Shown here in pieces: positions 52,783 through 62,052 of a stretch of 64,000 nt of DNA; position 1 is the first letter of the stretch, and each line of letters starts with the position of its first letter. The notes under the pieces are model-generated. The model worked only from the letters and a program-made list of their open reading frames with translations. It did not search any database and had not been told where the DNA came from. Both the position numbers and the translations under genes were made by a program. This stretch comes from JALHST01 sp038316335 (lineage in GTDB: Bacteria > Bacteroidota > Bacteroidia > Flavobacteriales > Flavobacteriaceae). Location of the stretch: NCBI GenBank assembly GCA_038316335.1, contig JBBQAM010000008.1, positions 37,515 to 101,514 on the forward strand. The letters are read 5' to 3'.

Positions 52783-55700
52783 ATGTACACGAGACGTTTT
52801 CAATATTATATCCTGTTTTATGGCTTTTTGATACTCGTATTCCTAAGCTGTAAACAAGGGGAACGTATTGACAAAAAGGACGAAATCGCAACAACCGAAT
52901 CCTCCACGCTACCGTTATTCACGCTACTTCCTCCTGAGCATACCCATGTGCTATTCGAAAATACACTTACCGAAAGCCTCAATGCGAATGTATTGATGTA
53001 TGAATATTTATATAACGGTGGTGGCGTAGCTACGGGCGACTTTAATCAGGATGGCCTAATGGATATTTATTTTATCTCGAACATGGGTGAAAATAAATTT
53101 TATATCAATTTAGGCGATATGAAATTTCAGGATGCCACTGCGATTTCAAAGGTTTCCGGTCGTCCCGGACCCTGGAAAACGGGTGTTACAGCTGTTGATA
53201 TCAATGGAGACGGCAAGTTAGACTTATATGTATGCTACTCAGGGGCCTTACCTCCCGAAAAGAGAAGGAACCAACTATTCATCAATCAAGGGAACGACCA
53301 AAACAATGTCCCGATCTTCGAGGAGAAAGCCACACAATACGGTCTTGATAGTCCGGCATTTAGCAACCAGGGATATTTTTTCGATTATGATCATGATGGC
53401 GACCTTGATATGCTATTATTAAATCACAACCCGAAGTCACTTCCAGTACTGAACGAAGTTAGTACCAAGGAATATCTTAAAAAAGATGATCCTTTGCAAG
53501 GCATACGTCTGTTCGAACAAACCAATGGGCATTTTAAGGATGTTACTAAGAAGGCAGGAATAAGCGGATCGGCCCTTACCTATGGCCTTGGTCTTGGCAT
53601 TAGTGATCTTAATAATGATGGATGGGTAGATTTTTACGTATCGAACGATTACACCATTCCTGACTACCTCTATATTAACAACAAAAATGGCACCTTTACC
53701 GACAAACTCCAGGAAAGTCTAGGACATACCAGCCACTTCTCAATGGGCAACGACGTAGCCGACATTAACAATGATGGATGGCAGGATATCATCACCTTAG
53801 ACATGCTTCCCGAGGACAACCGTCGACAAAAGTTATTGTTGTCTCCTGACAACTATGAAAAGTTCGATTTGAATCTGCGCAGTGGTTTTTACTACCAATA
53901 TATGCGCAACATGCTGCAATTGAACAATGGCAATGGTTCCTTTAGTGAAATTGGCCAATTGGCTGGAATATCGAATACCGATTGGAGTTGGGCCGCCTTA
54001 CTGGCAGATTTTAATAATGACGGCTGGAAAGACCTATTTGTGAGCAATGGCTATTATCGCGATTATACAAACCTGGATTTTATTAATTACATGGAAAATT
54101 ATGTAAAATCGAAAGGCCGCTTAAAACGCGAAGACGTGTTGGATATCATCAAGGAAATGCCTTCTTCGAATTTGACGAACTATATGTTCGTCAACACCCA
54201 TGGGACTACTTTTAAAAATGAAACGAAAGCCTATGGCCTTGATCAACCTGCCAATAGCAATGGTGCCGCCTATGTTGACCTGGACAATGATGGGGACCTG
54301 GATCTTGTTGTTAACAACATCAACAAGCCGGCGTTTATTTATAGAAATGAAGCACAAGAAACAGGCAACCACTATTTACAAGTAAAACTAAAAGGTACAG
54401 GATTAAATCCCGAAGGGATAGGATCCAAAGTGACCCTTTTTAACAAGGGGCAAAGACAAGGACTCGAACAAATGCCTACCAAAGGGTATCTTTCAACAGT
54501 CTCCCCCATTTTAAACTTTGGCCTGGCCAAGGAAGATACGATCGATTCCCTCGTGATTCAATGGAATAGTGGCAAAAGCCAAACCCTTCAAAATATCAAT
54601 GTTGATGCGCTGTTGGTATTAGACGAAATGAATGCCAAAGTTTCTAAGAAAGTGCCTGTCGTATCCGAACCTATATTCAAGCGAATACCTTCGCCTATTG
54701 CTTATAAAAATGAGGATCTAGGAGCCAATGATTTTAAAAGGCAGTCCCTTTTGATCGAACAACTATCCCATTCAGGTCCCTGCCTCGTAAAAGGCGATAT
54801 AAACAAAGATGGATTGGAAGATGTTTTTATCGGTGGGGCCAAAAATGAACCTGCAGCTATTTTTCTACAACAAAAAAACCAGGGATTCAAGAGAATCGCA
54901 ATCCTGGCATTCGAGAATGATAAGGCCTATGAAGATGCCGATGCCGTTATTTTCGATGCCAACGGCGATGGCAATCCAGATATCTATGTGGCAAGTGGCG
55001 GCTATCACAATTTAGATGCTAAAGATCCATTGCTACAAGACCGCCTATATCTTGGCACCGGAACGGGAAATTTCATTAAAAGCCAAGGAGCGATCCCCCC
55101 GACGGCTTCGAGCAAGGGTTGCGTGGTTGTCAATGATATAAACAATGACGGTTCCCCGGATCTTTTTGTGGGCGGTAGGGTCGTTCCGGGAAGATACCCA
55201 GAAGTACCTCAGAGTTTTGTATTGCTGAATGATGGAAAGGGAATTTTCTCGGATCAAACAGCGCGCATAGCTCCCGAATTGGAAAATTTCGGAATGATTA
55301 CAGATGCCCAATGGGCCGATATGAATGGCGATGGTATAAAGGATTTGATTCTTGTCGGCGATTGGTTGCCAATCTCTATTTTTATAAACAAGGATGGAAA
55401 ACTTCAAAATGAGACCCTAACGTACTTCGACACTCCCTATAGCGGATGGTGGAATACCCTTGAAGTAGCTGATTTCAATACCGATGGCAAGCTCGATATT
55501 ATTGCCGGGAATATGGGTATAAATACACAGTTCAAAGTATCTGATTCGGAACCAGCGGAACTATATTACGACGATTTTGACCAGAATGGTTCGGTGGATC
55601 CGCTACTCACGTATTTCATACAAGGAAAAAGTTATCCGAATTTGACGCGTGACGAACTGCTGGGTCAACTGTCGAAACTGCGGCAAAAGTTTAATAGTTA

Positions 55701-56160
55701 TAAAAGCTATGCCGATGCCACGATCAATGATATCCTAACAGAGGAAGAACTGAAAAAGTCAAGAAAATTGAAGGCGACTAAAATGGAGACTAGCTTGTTT
55801 CTAGGTACACAAAATGGTTCATTTGAAATCGCCCAGTTGCCCATTCAAGCACAATATGCTCCTGTAAATGAGATAATTCTTTCCGATTTTAATGCGGATG
55901 GACAAACGGATATGCTCCTTTTCGGAAATAATTTTTATTTTAAACTAAAATTGGGCAAATTCGATGCCAACTACGGCACCTTGTTGCTCGGAAATGGCCA
56001 CGGTGAATTCGACTATATGGATCAAAACCTATCAGGCCTGGATGTTCGGGGAGCGGTAAAAAGCGGCGTTCTTATCAATGACCTTTTATTGTTAGGTATC
56101 AACGGGGAGGTTGTTCAATCGTACAAAGTGAAAAAGTCACCTATCAAAAAAGTGTTATGA
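52783..56160 (+). CDS. FG-GAP/VCBS repeat lipoprotein with ASPIC/UnbV domain (large)
   Basis: 1125 aa lipoprotein (LSC at residue 23). Many FG-GAP/VCBS repeats with calcium-binding DxNxDGxxD loops (GDFNQDGLMDIY, DINGDGKLDLY, DLNNDGWVDFY, DLDNDGDLDLV, DANGDGNPDIY), predicting a beta-propeller. Central ASPIC/UnbV segment (~residues 525-610: NHYLQVKLKGTGLNPEGIGS). A second propeller follows. Surface or periplasmic. Such proteins are regular companions of SusCD in Bacteroidetes; function unknown. Its stop overlaps the haloperoxidase start by 4 bp. Confidence 0.9.
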   Translation: MYTRRFQYYILFYGFLILVFLSCKQGERIDKKDEIATTESSTLPLFTLLPPEHTHVLFENTLTESLNANVLMYEYLYNGGGVATGDFNQDGLMDIYFISNMGENKFYINLGDMKFQDATAISKVSGRPGPWKTGVTAVDINGDGKLDLYVCYSGALPPEKRRNQLFINQGNDQNNVPIFEEKATQYGLDSPAFSNQGYFFDYDHDGDLDMLLLNHNPKSLPVLNEVSTKEYLKKDDPLQGIRLFEQTNGHFKDVTKKAGISGSALTYGLGLGISDLNNDGWVDFYVSNDYTIPDYLYINNKNGTFTDKLQESLGHTSHFSMGNDVADINNDGWQDIITLDMLPEDNRRQKLLLSPDNYEKFDLNLRSGFYYQYMRNMLQLNNGNGSFSEIGQLAGISNTDWSWAALLADFNNDGWKDLFVSNGYYRDYTNLDFINYMENYVKSKGRLKREDVLDIIKEMPSSNLTNYMFVNTHGTTFKNETKAYGLDQPANSNGAAYVDLDNDGDLDLVVNNINKPAFIYRNEAQETGNHYLQVKLKGTGLNPEGIGSKVTLFNKGQRQGLEQMPTKGYLSTVSPILNFGLAKEDTIDSLVIQWNSGKSQTLQNINVDALLVLDEMNAKVSKKVPVVSEPIFKRIPSPIAYKNEDLGANDFKRQSLLIEQLSHSGPCLVKGDINKDGLEDVFIGGAKNEPAAIFLQQKNQGFKRIAILAFENDKAYEDADAVIFDANGDGNPDIYVASGGYHNLDAKDPLLQDRLYLGTGTGNFIKSQGAIPPTASSKGCVVVNDINNDGSPDLFVGGRVVPGRYPEVPQSFVLLNDGKGIFSDQTARIAPELENFGMITDAQWADMNGDGIKDLILVGDWLPISIFINKDGKLQNETLTYFDTPYSGWWNTLEVADFNTDGKLDIIAGNMGINTQFKVSDSEPAELYYDDFDQNGSVDPLLTYFIQGKSYPNLTRDELLGQLSKLRQKFNSYKSYADATINDILTEEELKKSRKLKATKMETSLFLGTQNGSFEIAQLPIQAQYAPVNEIILSDFNADGQTDMLLFGNNFYFKLKLGKFDANYGTLLLGNGHGEFDYMDQNLSGLDVRGAVKSGVLINDLLLLGINGEVVQSYKVKKSPIKKVL

Positions 56161-57509
56161 AAAGGCTAGGACCCTGCATCTGTTTTAGCTTGTGTGCATC
56201 GCTATTGATGCTTACAGTAGGTTGTACCCCAAAAGAAGGCGCAAAATACTCCCAAGAGGATGTGGCCATCGAATGGGCCAAAATGGCCTTGCACATTACA
56301 CAATTTACGCCATCGAATTCCCCTACCTATGCCTCTCGGGCATTTGGCTATATCTCACTTACGATGTACGAGGCCCTGGTACATGGCTATCCTGAATACG
56401 TGTCAATGCAAGGACAATTGAATGGCCTTGAACGGCTTCCAAAACCCGACCCGGATGCTGCCTATGACTGGACCCTTTCCTTGAATGCCGCGGAATCATC
56501 GATGCTAAAAAACATCTACGTACAGACCTCAGACGAGAACAAGATACGTATTGATTCTTTGGAAGCGTCAATATATGCTCAATTTTCACTTAAGCTTGAC
56601 AAAGAAATTGCGACCCGGTCCATAGATTATGGGAGGTCGGTCGCCGAAGCGATTTTTGAATGGTCGAAGACCGATGGTGGCCATAGGGCCTATTTAAAAA
56701 ATTTCGATAAGAAGATGGTCCATCCTGAACGCCCCGGTTCATGGAAACCGCCTTTGTTCGCCCAATCGTTCAGCCATTATCCGTTGCATCCCCATTGGGG
56801 ATCCAACCGGACTTTTTTAAAAGTCGATGCTGAAATACCAGACCCGGATTACCTTCCCTATGATACCGTGCCGGGATCAGCCTATTATGAGGAGTTCATG
56901 AAAGTATATCGCAAGGATAGTATCCTAACTCAAGAAGAGAAGGAGGCCGCGATTTGGTGGGGCGATGATCCCGATGTCACTTTTACCCCACCTGGCCATT
57001 CCTTTTACATTGCGACCTTAGCCTTGGAAAAAATGCGGCCGCCTATGATAAAATGTGCCGAAGTGTATGCCAAAACGGGCATGGCGGTAGCGGATGCCTT
57101 CATTGAATGTTGGAAATGGAAGTATCATTTTTTTACCGAAAGACCCAATACCTTCATTCCGAAATACATTGACGAAGAATGGGAATCTTTCTGGCCCGAC
57201 CCTCCTTTTCCAGCCTTTCCATCAGGGCATGCAATTCAAGCGGCGGCGGCGGCCACGGTTCTTGAAAGCACTTTGGGTAAGAACTTTAAATTTACCGATA
57301 CCGCGCATGAAGGACGAAAGCGCGACGAGGTTCGGGAGACTGATTTTGTAATCCGTTCTTTTGATTCTTTTTGGGCAGCGGCGCAAGAAACTGCCGATTC
57401 TAGGTTCTATGGTGGCATCCACACCCCACTTGACAACCGGGTTGGCCTAGAGGAAGGTGCCAAAATAGCGAACAATGTCATTGCCCTGCATTGGAAAAAA
57501 ATGCCCTAA
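56157..57509 (+). CDS. Vanadium-dependent haloperoxidase/PAP2-type phosphatase lipoprotein
   Basis: 450 aa lipoprotein (LTVGC, Cys23). The complete vanadate/phosphate-binding set is present: Lys322-x6-Arg329-Pro330 (KYHFFTERP), PSGH (355-358) and SRFYGGIH (415-422, the SRx3GxH motif). The family either halogenates with H2O2 and vanadate or acts as acid phosphatase; the sequence alone does not decide. ATGA overlap with the UnbV gene and 2-bp spacing to the next indicate one operon with SusCD. Confidence 0.88.
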   Translation: MKRLGPCICFSLCASLLMLTVGCTPKEGAKYSQEDVAIEWAKMALHITQFTPSNSPTYASRAFGYISLTMYEALVHGYPEYVSMQGQLNGLERLPKPDPDAAYDWTLSLNAAESSMLKNIYVQTSDENKIRIDSLEASIYAQFSLKLDKEIATRSIDYGRSVAEAIFEWSKTDGGHRAYLKNFDKKMVHPERPGSWKPPLFAQSFSHYPLHPHWGSNRTFLKVDAEIPDPDYLPYDTVPGSAYYEEFMKVYRKDSILTQEEKEAAIWWGDDPDVTFTPPGHSFYIATLALEKMRPPMIKCAEVYAKTGMAVADAFIECWKWKYHFFTERPNTFIPKYIDEEWESFWPDPPFPAFPSGHAIQAAAAATVLESTLGKNFKFTDTAHEGRKRDEVRETDFVIRSFDSFWAAAQETADSRFYGGIHTPLDNRVGLEEGAKIANNVIALHWKKMP

Positions 57510-57511
57510 AG

Positions 57512-59209
57512 ATGCCAATGAATCACTATCATACCATATTCAAGGCTTTTTTACTATGTTTTATAACAAGAGGCCTGGGGCAAACCCCATTTACCGATGT
57601 TACGGAAGCCGCCGGTATCAAACATGAATTTCATGTTTTTGAAGGCACATTTGGTGGCGGTGCCACCGTTTTTGATCTTAATAACGATGGCTTTGAAGAT
57701 TTATTCATCACAAGTGGTACAAGTCCGGACGCCCTTTACTTGAACAACGGGGACGGTACTTTCAAAAATATTTATGAAACCTCGGGTCTAAAGATAACCG
57801 CCGGTTATGTTACACAAGGTGTCGTAAGTGCCGATGTAAACAAGGATGGTTTTAGAGATCTCTTTGTCACTACCCTGAATACTACAGGCGGCACCCAAGT
57901 AATACCGCGAGCAAAAAACCTGCTTTTTTTAAACAATGGGGATATGACATTCCGAGAGGCAACCACAGAATTTCAGTTAGACGACTTTAATTCGTTCAGC
58001 ACCGGGCCAAGTTTTGGGGATGTCAATGCCGATGGATATCCAGATATTTATGTTGGGAATTATTTTCAGAATTTTCAAGGTAAGCTAGGGGTAATCAAGG
58101 ATGCGACCATAGTAAGTGCCAACCAGACGGCCAAAGGGTATCTATTGATCAACAAAAAAGGTGCTTCTTTCGAAGATGAATACCAAGAATATGGTTTGAC
58201 CCATAGAGGTTTTGGTTTTGGAGCCTTGTTTACAGACTACGACAATGATGGAGATCAAGATCTATTGGTCAACCATGATTTTGGCTACAAGGCGGTCCCC
58301 AACTTCCTCTATGAAAATTTGTACCCCAATAAATGGTTCAAAGACGTCAGCAAAGAAACTGGTATGAACTTGACAATCAATGCCATGGGGTCTGCCGTCG
58401 GTGACTATGACAACAATGGCCTTTTGGACTATTATGTGACCAATATCAAGTTTAACCTTTTTATGATAAACCAAGGGTTGCACAAACCATTTATAGATAG
58501 GTCAAAAGAATTAGGAACCTATAATTTGGCCATAAGCTGGGGCGCCAATTTTGCCGATTTTGATCAAGATGGCGATTTAGATCTGTATGTCAGCAATGGG
58601 GACCTCAACCCCAACTGCGTGCCCATGGCCAATTTTTATTTTGAAAACGAAAACGGCAAGTTTACCGAAAAGGGTCGGTTGATGGGGGTAAACGATTATG
58701 GGATCGGGAGGGGATCGGTCGTATTCGATATGGATAATGATGGTGACCTTGATCTTTTGGTGGTCAATCAAAAACCTGTAAAGGAATATCCCGTACCATC
58801 GACCACGCGTCTTTTTAGAAACGACCTGGCAAAAGGCAATTGGCTCAAAGTGGCACTTCAAGGCAATGAAGCCGACAAAAACGGCATTGGTTCACGCGTC
58901 GAAATTGTGACGGGGGGTATCCACATGATCCGTGAAATCGATGGGGGTGGGTCGAGCCATCTCTCCCAGAATTCTACGATCGCCCATTTTGGGTTGGGAA
59001 ATGCCTTAACTGTAGATTCCCTAATCGTAACGTGGGTCGGTGGCAAAAAGCAACTATTATTCGATCAAAAAGTCAATCAACTGTTGCTTATAAAGGAAAT
59101 CAAAGGTGCGCATAAAAATTCATGGCTGATTTTCCTTTTTAGTGGCTTTGCCATGTTGGTAATCACAGCCTACCTTTTTAGTCGCACTAAAAAGGCAAAA
59201 AATCGTTGA
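57512..59209 (+). CDS. FG-GAP/VCBS repeat protein with ASPIC/UnbV domain (small)
   Basis: 565 aa from the ATG at 57512 (a second ATG two codons on, at 57518, is also possible; a TTG inside the previous gene is unlikely). Signal peptide to GLGQ. Calcium-loop repeats (DLNNDGFEDLF, DVNKDGFRDLF, DVNADGYPDIY, DYDNDGDQDLL, DFDQDGDLDLY, DMDNDGDLDLL), then ASPIC/UnbV (NWLKVALQGNEADKNGIGSR; SLIVTWVGGKKQLL) and a C-terminal membrane helix (LIFLFSGFAMLVITAYLF). Smaller partner of the 1125-aa protein. Confidence 0.9.
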   Translation: MPMNHYHTIFKAFLLCFITRGLGQTPFTDVTEAAGIKHEFHVFEGTFGGGATVFDLNNDGFEDLFITSGTSPDALYLNNGDGTFKNIYETSGLKITAGYVTQGVVSADVNKDGFRDLFVTTLNTTGGTQVIPRAKNLLFLNNGDMTFREATTEFQLDDFNSFSTGPSFGDVNADGYPDIYVGNYFQNFQGKLGVIKDATIVSANQTAKGYLLINKKGASFEDEYQEYGLTHRGFGFGALFTDYDNDGDQDLLVNHDFGYKAVPNFLYENLYPNKWFKDVSKETGMNLTINAMGSAVGDYDNNGLLDYYVTNIKFNLFMINQGLHKPFIDRSKELGTYNLAISWGANFADFDQDGDLDLYVSNGDLNPNCVPMANFYFENENGKFTEKGRLMGVNDYGIGRGSVVFDMDNDGDLDLLVVNQKPVKEYPVPSTTRLFRNDLAKGNWLKVALQGNEADKNGIGSRVEIVTGGIHMIREIDGGGSSHLSQNSTIAHFGLGNALTVDSLIVTWVGGKKQLLFDQKVNQLLLIKEIKGAHKNSWLIFLFSGFAMLVITAYLFSRTKKAKNR

Positions 59210-59250
59210 TCCATGCCTCGCTAATTGTTGCAGAGGCCACATTCCCCAAG

Positions 59251-60255
59251 CTAGACCGTTCGTTGCATCAACCCTTTCCCGAGGGTTCGCAATAGGTCTT
59301 TTTTGTTGTCAGAAATCGAAAGAAACTCTAGATTCCCGAAGGCTTTTTGGGTAAAGTATGCGATTTCATCTTGTATTCTTAGTGCGGCACCCGAGCTTTG
59401 AAAAAGTTCTTTAATACTTTCTATTTTGTCAGAAGGATCTTTGGGCTGAATCGAATAAAGATCGAGGAGGGCCTTTTTTTGATCCGGCGTGGCCAATTCG
59501 ATAGCCTTTAAATATAAATAGGTTTTTTTATTCGCCATAATATCGCCACCGACCTGCTTACCAAAGTTTTGAGGATCTCCAAAAGCATCCAGATAATCAT
59601 CTTGCAATTGAAAGGCCAATCCAAGATTTTTCCCAAATTGGTAGATATTATTTTGCGATTCAATGGAAGCCCCTGCGATGATTGCGCCTAATTTTAAGGC
59701 TACCGCAATTAGGACCGCCGTTTTATATTCGATCATTTTTAGATATTCAGGCAGGGTTACATCATCCCGTTTCTCAAAATCCATGTCGTATTGCTGCCCT
59801 TCGCAGACCTGGCCTGCGGTTTGGCTAAATGCTATGACCAATTGTCGAAAAGTAGCTCCTTCATAATTTTCGAACAGTTGATAGGCTCGTATCAGCATCG
59901 CATCACCCGAAAGTATCCCGGTATTGATGCCCCATTTTTCATGAACTGTACGCTTGCCCCTTCGCATAGGTGCCGCATCCATAATGTCATCATGTACCAA
60001 AGAAAAATTGTGGAAAATCTCAATGGCCAAGGCAGCATCCAAAGCCTTATTAGATTGAGATCCAAAAATATCGGCCGATAGAAGGGCAAGAATCGGCCGC
60101 AAACGTTTGCCCCCCAAATTTAAAATATATGAAATAGGTTCGTATAAGGAAATGGGATCTTTGATGGCCACTTTTTGCTCCATAAAGGCAATGAAGGTGG
60201 CCCTATAATCGTCTATCGACTGCATGCTTTCTACTTTTTTCAAAAATACATCCAT
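59251..60255 (-). CDS. Short-chain polyprenyl diphosphate synthase (FPP/GGPP synthase)
   Basis: 334 aa. First Asp-rich motif DDIMD at 89-93 without the two-residue insertion, followed by MRRGKRTVHEKWG; second motif LQDDYLDAFGD; NLGGKRLRPILALL near the N-terminus. Phe84, five residues before the first Asp, is the type of residue that limits chain length in short-chain enzymes, favouring C15-C20 products. Condenses IPP with allylic diphosphates in the cytosol for carotenoids/quinones. Divergent from the sigma-factor gene. Confidence 0.92.
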   Translation of the reverse strand: MDVFLKKVESMQSIDDYRATFIAFMEQKVAIKDPISLYEPISYILNLGGKRLRPILALLSADIFGSQSNKALDAALAIEIFHNFSLVHDDIMDAAPMRRGKRTVHEKWGINTGILSGDAMLIRAYQLFENYEGATFRQLVIAFSQTAGQVCEGQQYDMDFEKRDDVTLPEYLKMIEYKTAVLIAVALKLGAIIAGASIESQNNIYQFGKNLGLAFQLQDDYLDAFGDPQNFGKQVGGDIMANKKTYLYLKAIELATPDQKKALLDLYSIQPKDPSDKIESIKELFQSSGAALRIQDEIAYFTQKAFGNLEFLSISDNKKDLLRTLGKGLMQRTV

Positions 60256-60378
60256 TTTAACAATTAATTCGATTCACGACTATATTCATCGCCTCGATGA
60301 AAAAAATGATCCTGAAAATGCAATAGATTTGAAATCCTTCGTCTTACTACATGAAGACTTTATCAAAAAGCGTTTAGA

Positions 60379-60909
60379 ATGATTTCGGATACGGAAAATT
60401 ATAAAAAACTGAAAACGTTCTTCGTTGATGAATACCATTCCCTTAAGACCTATGCAAAATCAAGAATCGACGATGCAGCAGACCGCGACGCCGAAGATAT
60501 AATTCAAGATGTGGCCCTTACTATTTTTTCAAGATCTGTAAATGCCACCCCGATCGACAACATTGCTGGTTTTGTATACAATTCGATTAGAAATAGGATT
60601 ATCGACCTCATGAGAACCAAAAAAAACATCCTTAGGTCGAATGACAACACCGATGATCCAGGGTCTGAATTTCTCGAACTGGTGTATGGCGAATCAGATA
60701 CTTCCTATTCAGATGGAATGATCTTTGAACTCAAGGGCGCTATTGAAAAGTTAAAACCGCCCTATCGTGCAATCATTATGGCCATCGATTATGAGGGGCA
60801 AACGTATAAGAAAGTCTCCCTGAAAACCGGCATCCCCATAGGAACCTTGATGTCACGGCGCCATAGGGCCCTTTCGATCTTGCTTAAGGAATTGGAATCT
60901 AAAAAATAA
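60379..60909 (+). CDS. ECF-type sigma factor
   Basis: 176 aa. Region 2 (YHSLKTYAKSRIDDAADRDA, EDIIQDVALTIF, FVYNSIRNRIIDLMRTKKN) and region 4 (IEKLKPPYRAIIMAIDYEGQ, SLKTGIPIGTLMSRRHRALS). No classical zinc-finger anti-sigma gene follows; the next gene (22 bp on) is a small membrane protein that may be its partner. Confidence 0.9.
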   Translation: MISDTENYKKLKTFFVDEYHSLKTYAKSRIDDAADRDAEDIIQDVALTIFSRSVNATPIDNIAGFVYNSIRNRIIDLMRTKKNILRSNDNTDDPGSEFLELVYGESDTSYSDGMIFELKGAIEKLKPPYRAIIMAIDYEGQTYKKVSLKTGIPIGTLMSRRHRALSILLKELESKK

Positions 60910-60931
60910 ATACTAATTAAAAGCTATCAAC

Positions 60932-61342
60932 ATGAAAGAATATGTGGAGTATAAAGTGAAAAATAAAGCGAAAAGATTTGTCACGAGGGGGTTTAAAATA
61001 TTTTTCGGCATCCTGGCCGGCATCGCCTTTGCCTTGCTCTTTGGGTATGGCATAATGTGGTTATGGAACTGGCTAATGCCCGCGATTTTTGGTCTGCCTA
61101 GTGTCGGATATTGGCAGGCCGTAGGTATCCTCCTGCTGGCCAGGATACTATTTGGTAGCATGGGCGGTGGTCATTCGCATAGCTCGCGAAAAAGAAAAAT
61201 GCACAGTCGTTGGCAATCGAAAAGGGCCTCTTGCATAAAAAACGATTTTTCAAAGTGGAAACACTACGAGAAATTTTGGGAGGAAGAGGGCGAACAGGCT
61301 TACAAAGCCTATATGGAACGTTCAGATAAGAACGAATCCTAA
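60932..61342 (+). CDS. Small two-helix membrane protein, partner of the ECF sigma factor
   Basis: 136 aa. Basic N-terminus (KVKNKAKRFVTRGFK), helices IFFGILAGIAFALLFGYGIM and VGYWQAVGILLLARILFG, then a Gly/His/Lys-rich linker (GGGHSHSSRKRKMHSRW) and a charged C-terminus with FWEEEGEQAYKAYM. Typical of small membrane proteins paired with this sigma-factor type in flavobacteria; it could act as anti-sigma (inference). Confidence 0.75.
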   Translation: MKEYVEYKVKNKAKRFVTRGFKIFFGILAGIAFALLFGYGIMWLWNWLMPAIFGLPSVGYWQAVGILLLARILFGSMGGGHSHSSRKRKMHSRWQSKRASCIKNDFSKWKHYEKFWEEEGEQAYKAYMERSDKNES

Positions 61343-61383
61343 GACGATTTCCTTAATCAAATGTTAAATAATTGTAAAACTTT

Positions 61384-61411
61384 GGAAACTATAAATGTTT
61401 TTATAGTTTCC
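61384..61411. promoter_or_regulatory. Perfect palindromic operator
   Basis: Arms GGAAACTATAAA and TTTATAGTTTCC (12 bp each, no mismatch) around TGTT, immediately upstream of a TAGCTTTG -7 box at 61417-61424. Best read as the TetR repressor's own operator. Confidence 0.75.
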
Positions 61412-61416
61412 TGTTG

Positions 61417-61424
61417 TAGCTTTG
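61417..61424 (+). promoter_or_regulatory. -7 promoter box (TAGCTTTG)
   Basis: TAnnTTTG match 21 bp before the TetR start; the -33 region falls inside the palindrome, so bound repressor would block polymerase. Confidence 0.6.
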
Positions 61425-61445
61425 CCGCTTGATTAGTAGCGAGCG

Positions 61446-62051
61446 ATGAAAGATAAAATTTTGGAGAAAGCCACCGATATGTTCTTAAACCTAGGTTTTA
61501 AGAGCGTGACTATGGACGACCTTGCCCATGAGATGGGCATTTCCAAAAAAACCATCTATACCCATTATGAGAACAAGACGAAATTAGTAGAGGAATGTAC
61601 CTCCCAGCTGTTTTGTACCATCTCGGAAGGAATCGAGCACATTTGCTCCTTTGGTAAAAATCCGATTGAGGAATTGTATGAGATAAAGAAATTTGCCCTA
61701 CTGCATTTGAAAGACGAAAAATCATCCCCACAGTATCAGCTTCAAAAATATTATCCGAAAATACATGATCGTATAAAGGGAAAACAATTTGAAATGATGC
61801 AGGAGTGTGTCGTAGATAATGTAGAGCGGGGTATAAAATTGGGTATCTATCGGGAAAATCTAAATATTGATTTTGTTTCACGAATCTACTTTTCAGGGGT
61901 AGTTAGCATAAAGGATCATAAACTGTTCCCAATCAATCAGTTTCCTATTATTAAGCTTATGGACGATTTTTTAGAATACCACTTGCGCGGCATTGTCACC
62001 CCGAAAGGCAGAAACATTTTAAACGCTATCATCAATTCAAACCAAGATTAA
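61446..62051 (+). CDS. TetR/AcrR-family repressor
   Basis: 201 aa. N-terminal HTH ILEKATDMFLNLGFKSVTMD, DLAHEMGISKKTIYTHYENK is textbook TetR; the ligand-binding domain is all helical. One bp before the TolC gene; it likely controls the TolC-adaptor(-RND) efflux operon through the palindrome at 61384. Confidence 0.95.
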   Translation: MKDKILEKATDMFLNLGFKSVTMDDLAHEMGISKKTIYTHYENKTKLVEECTSQLFCTISEGIEHICSFGKNPIEELYEIKKFALLHLKDEKSSPQYQLQKYYPKIHDRIKGKQFEMMQECVVDNVERGIKLGIYRENLNIDFVSRIYFSGVVSIKDHKLFPINQFPIIKLMDDFLEYHLRGIVTPKGRNILNAIINSNQD

Positions 62052-62052
62052 A

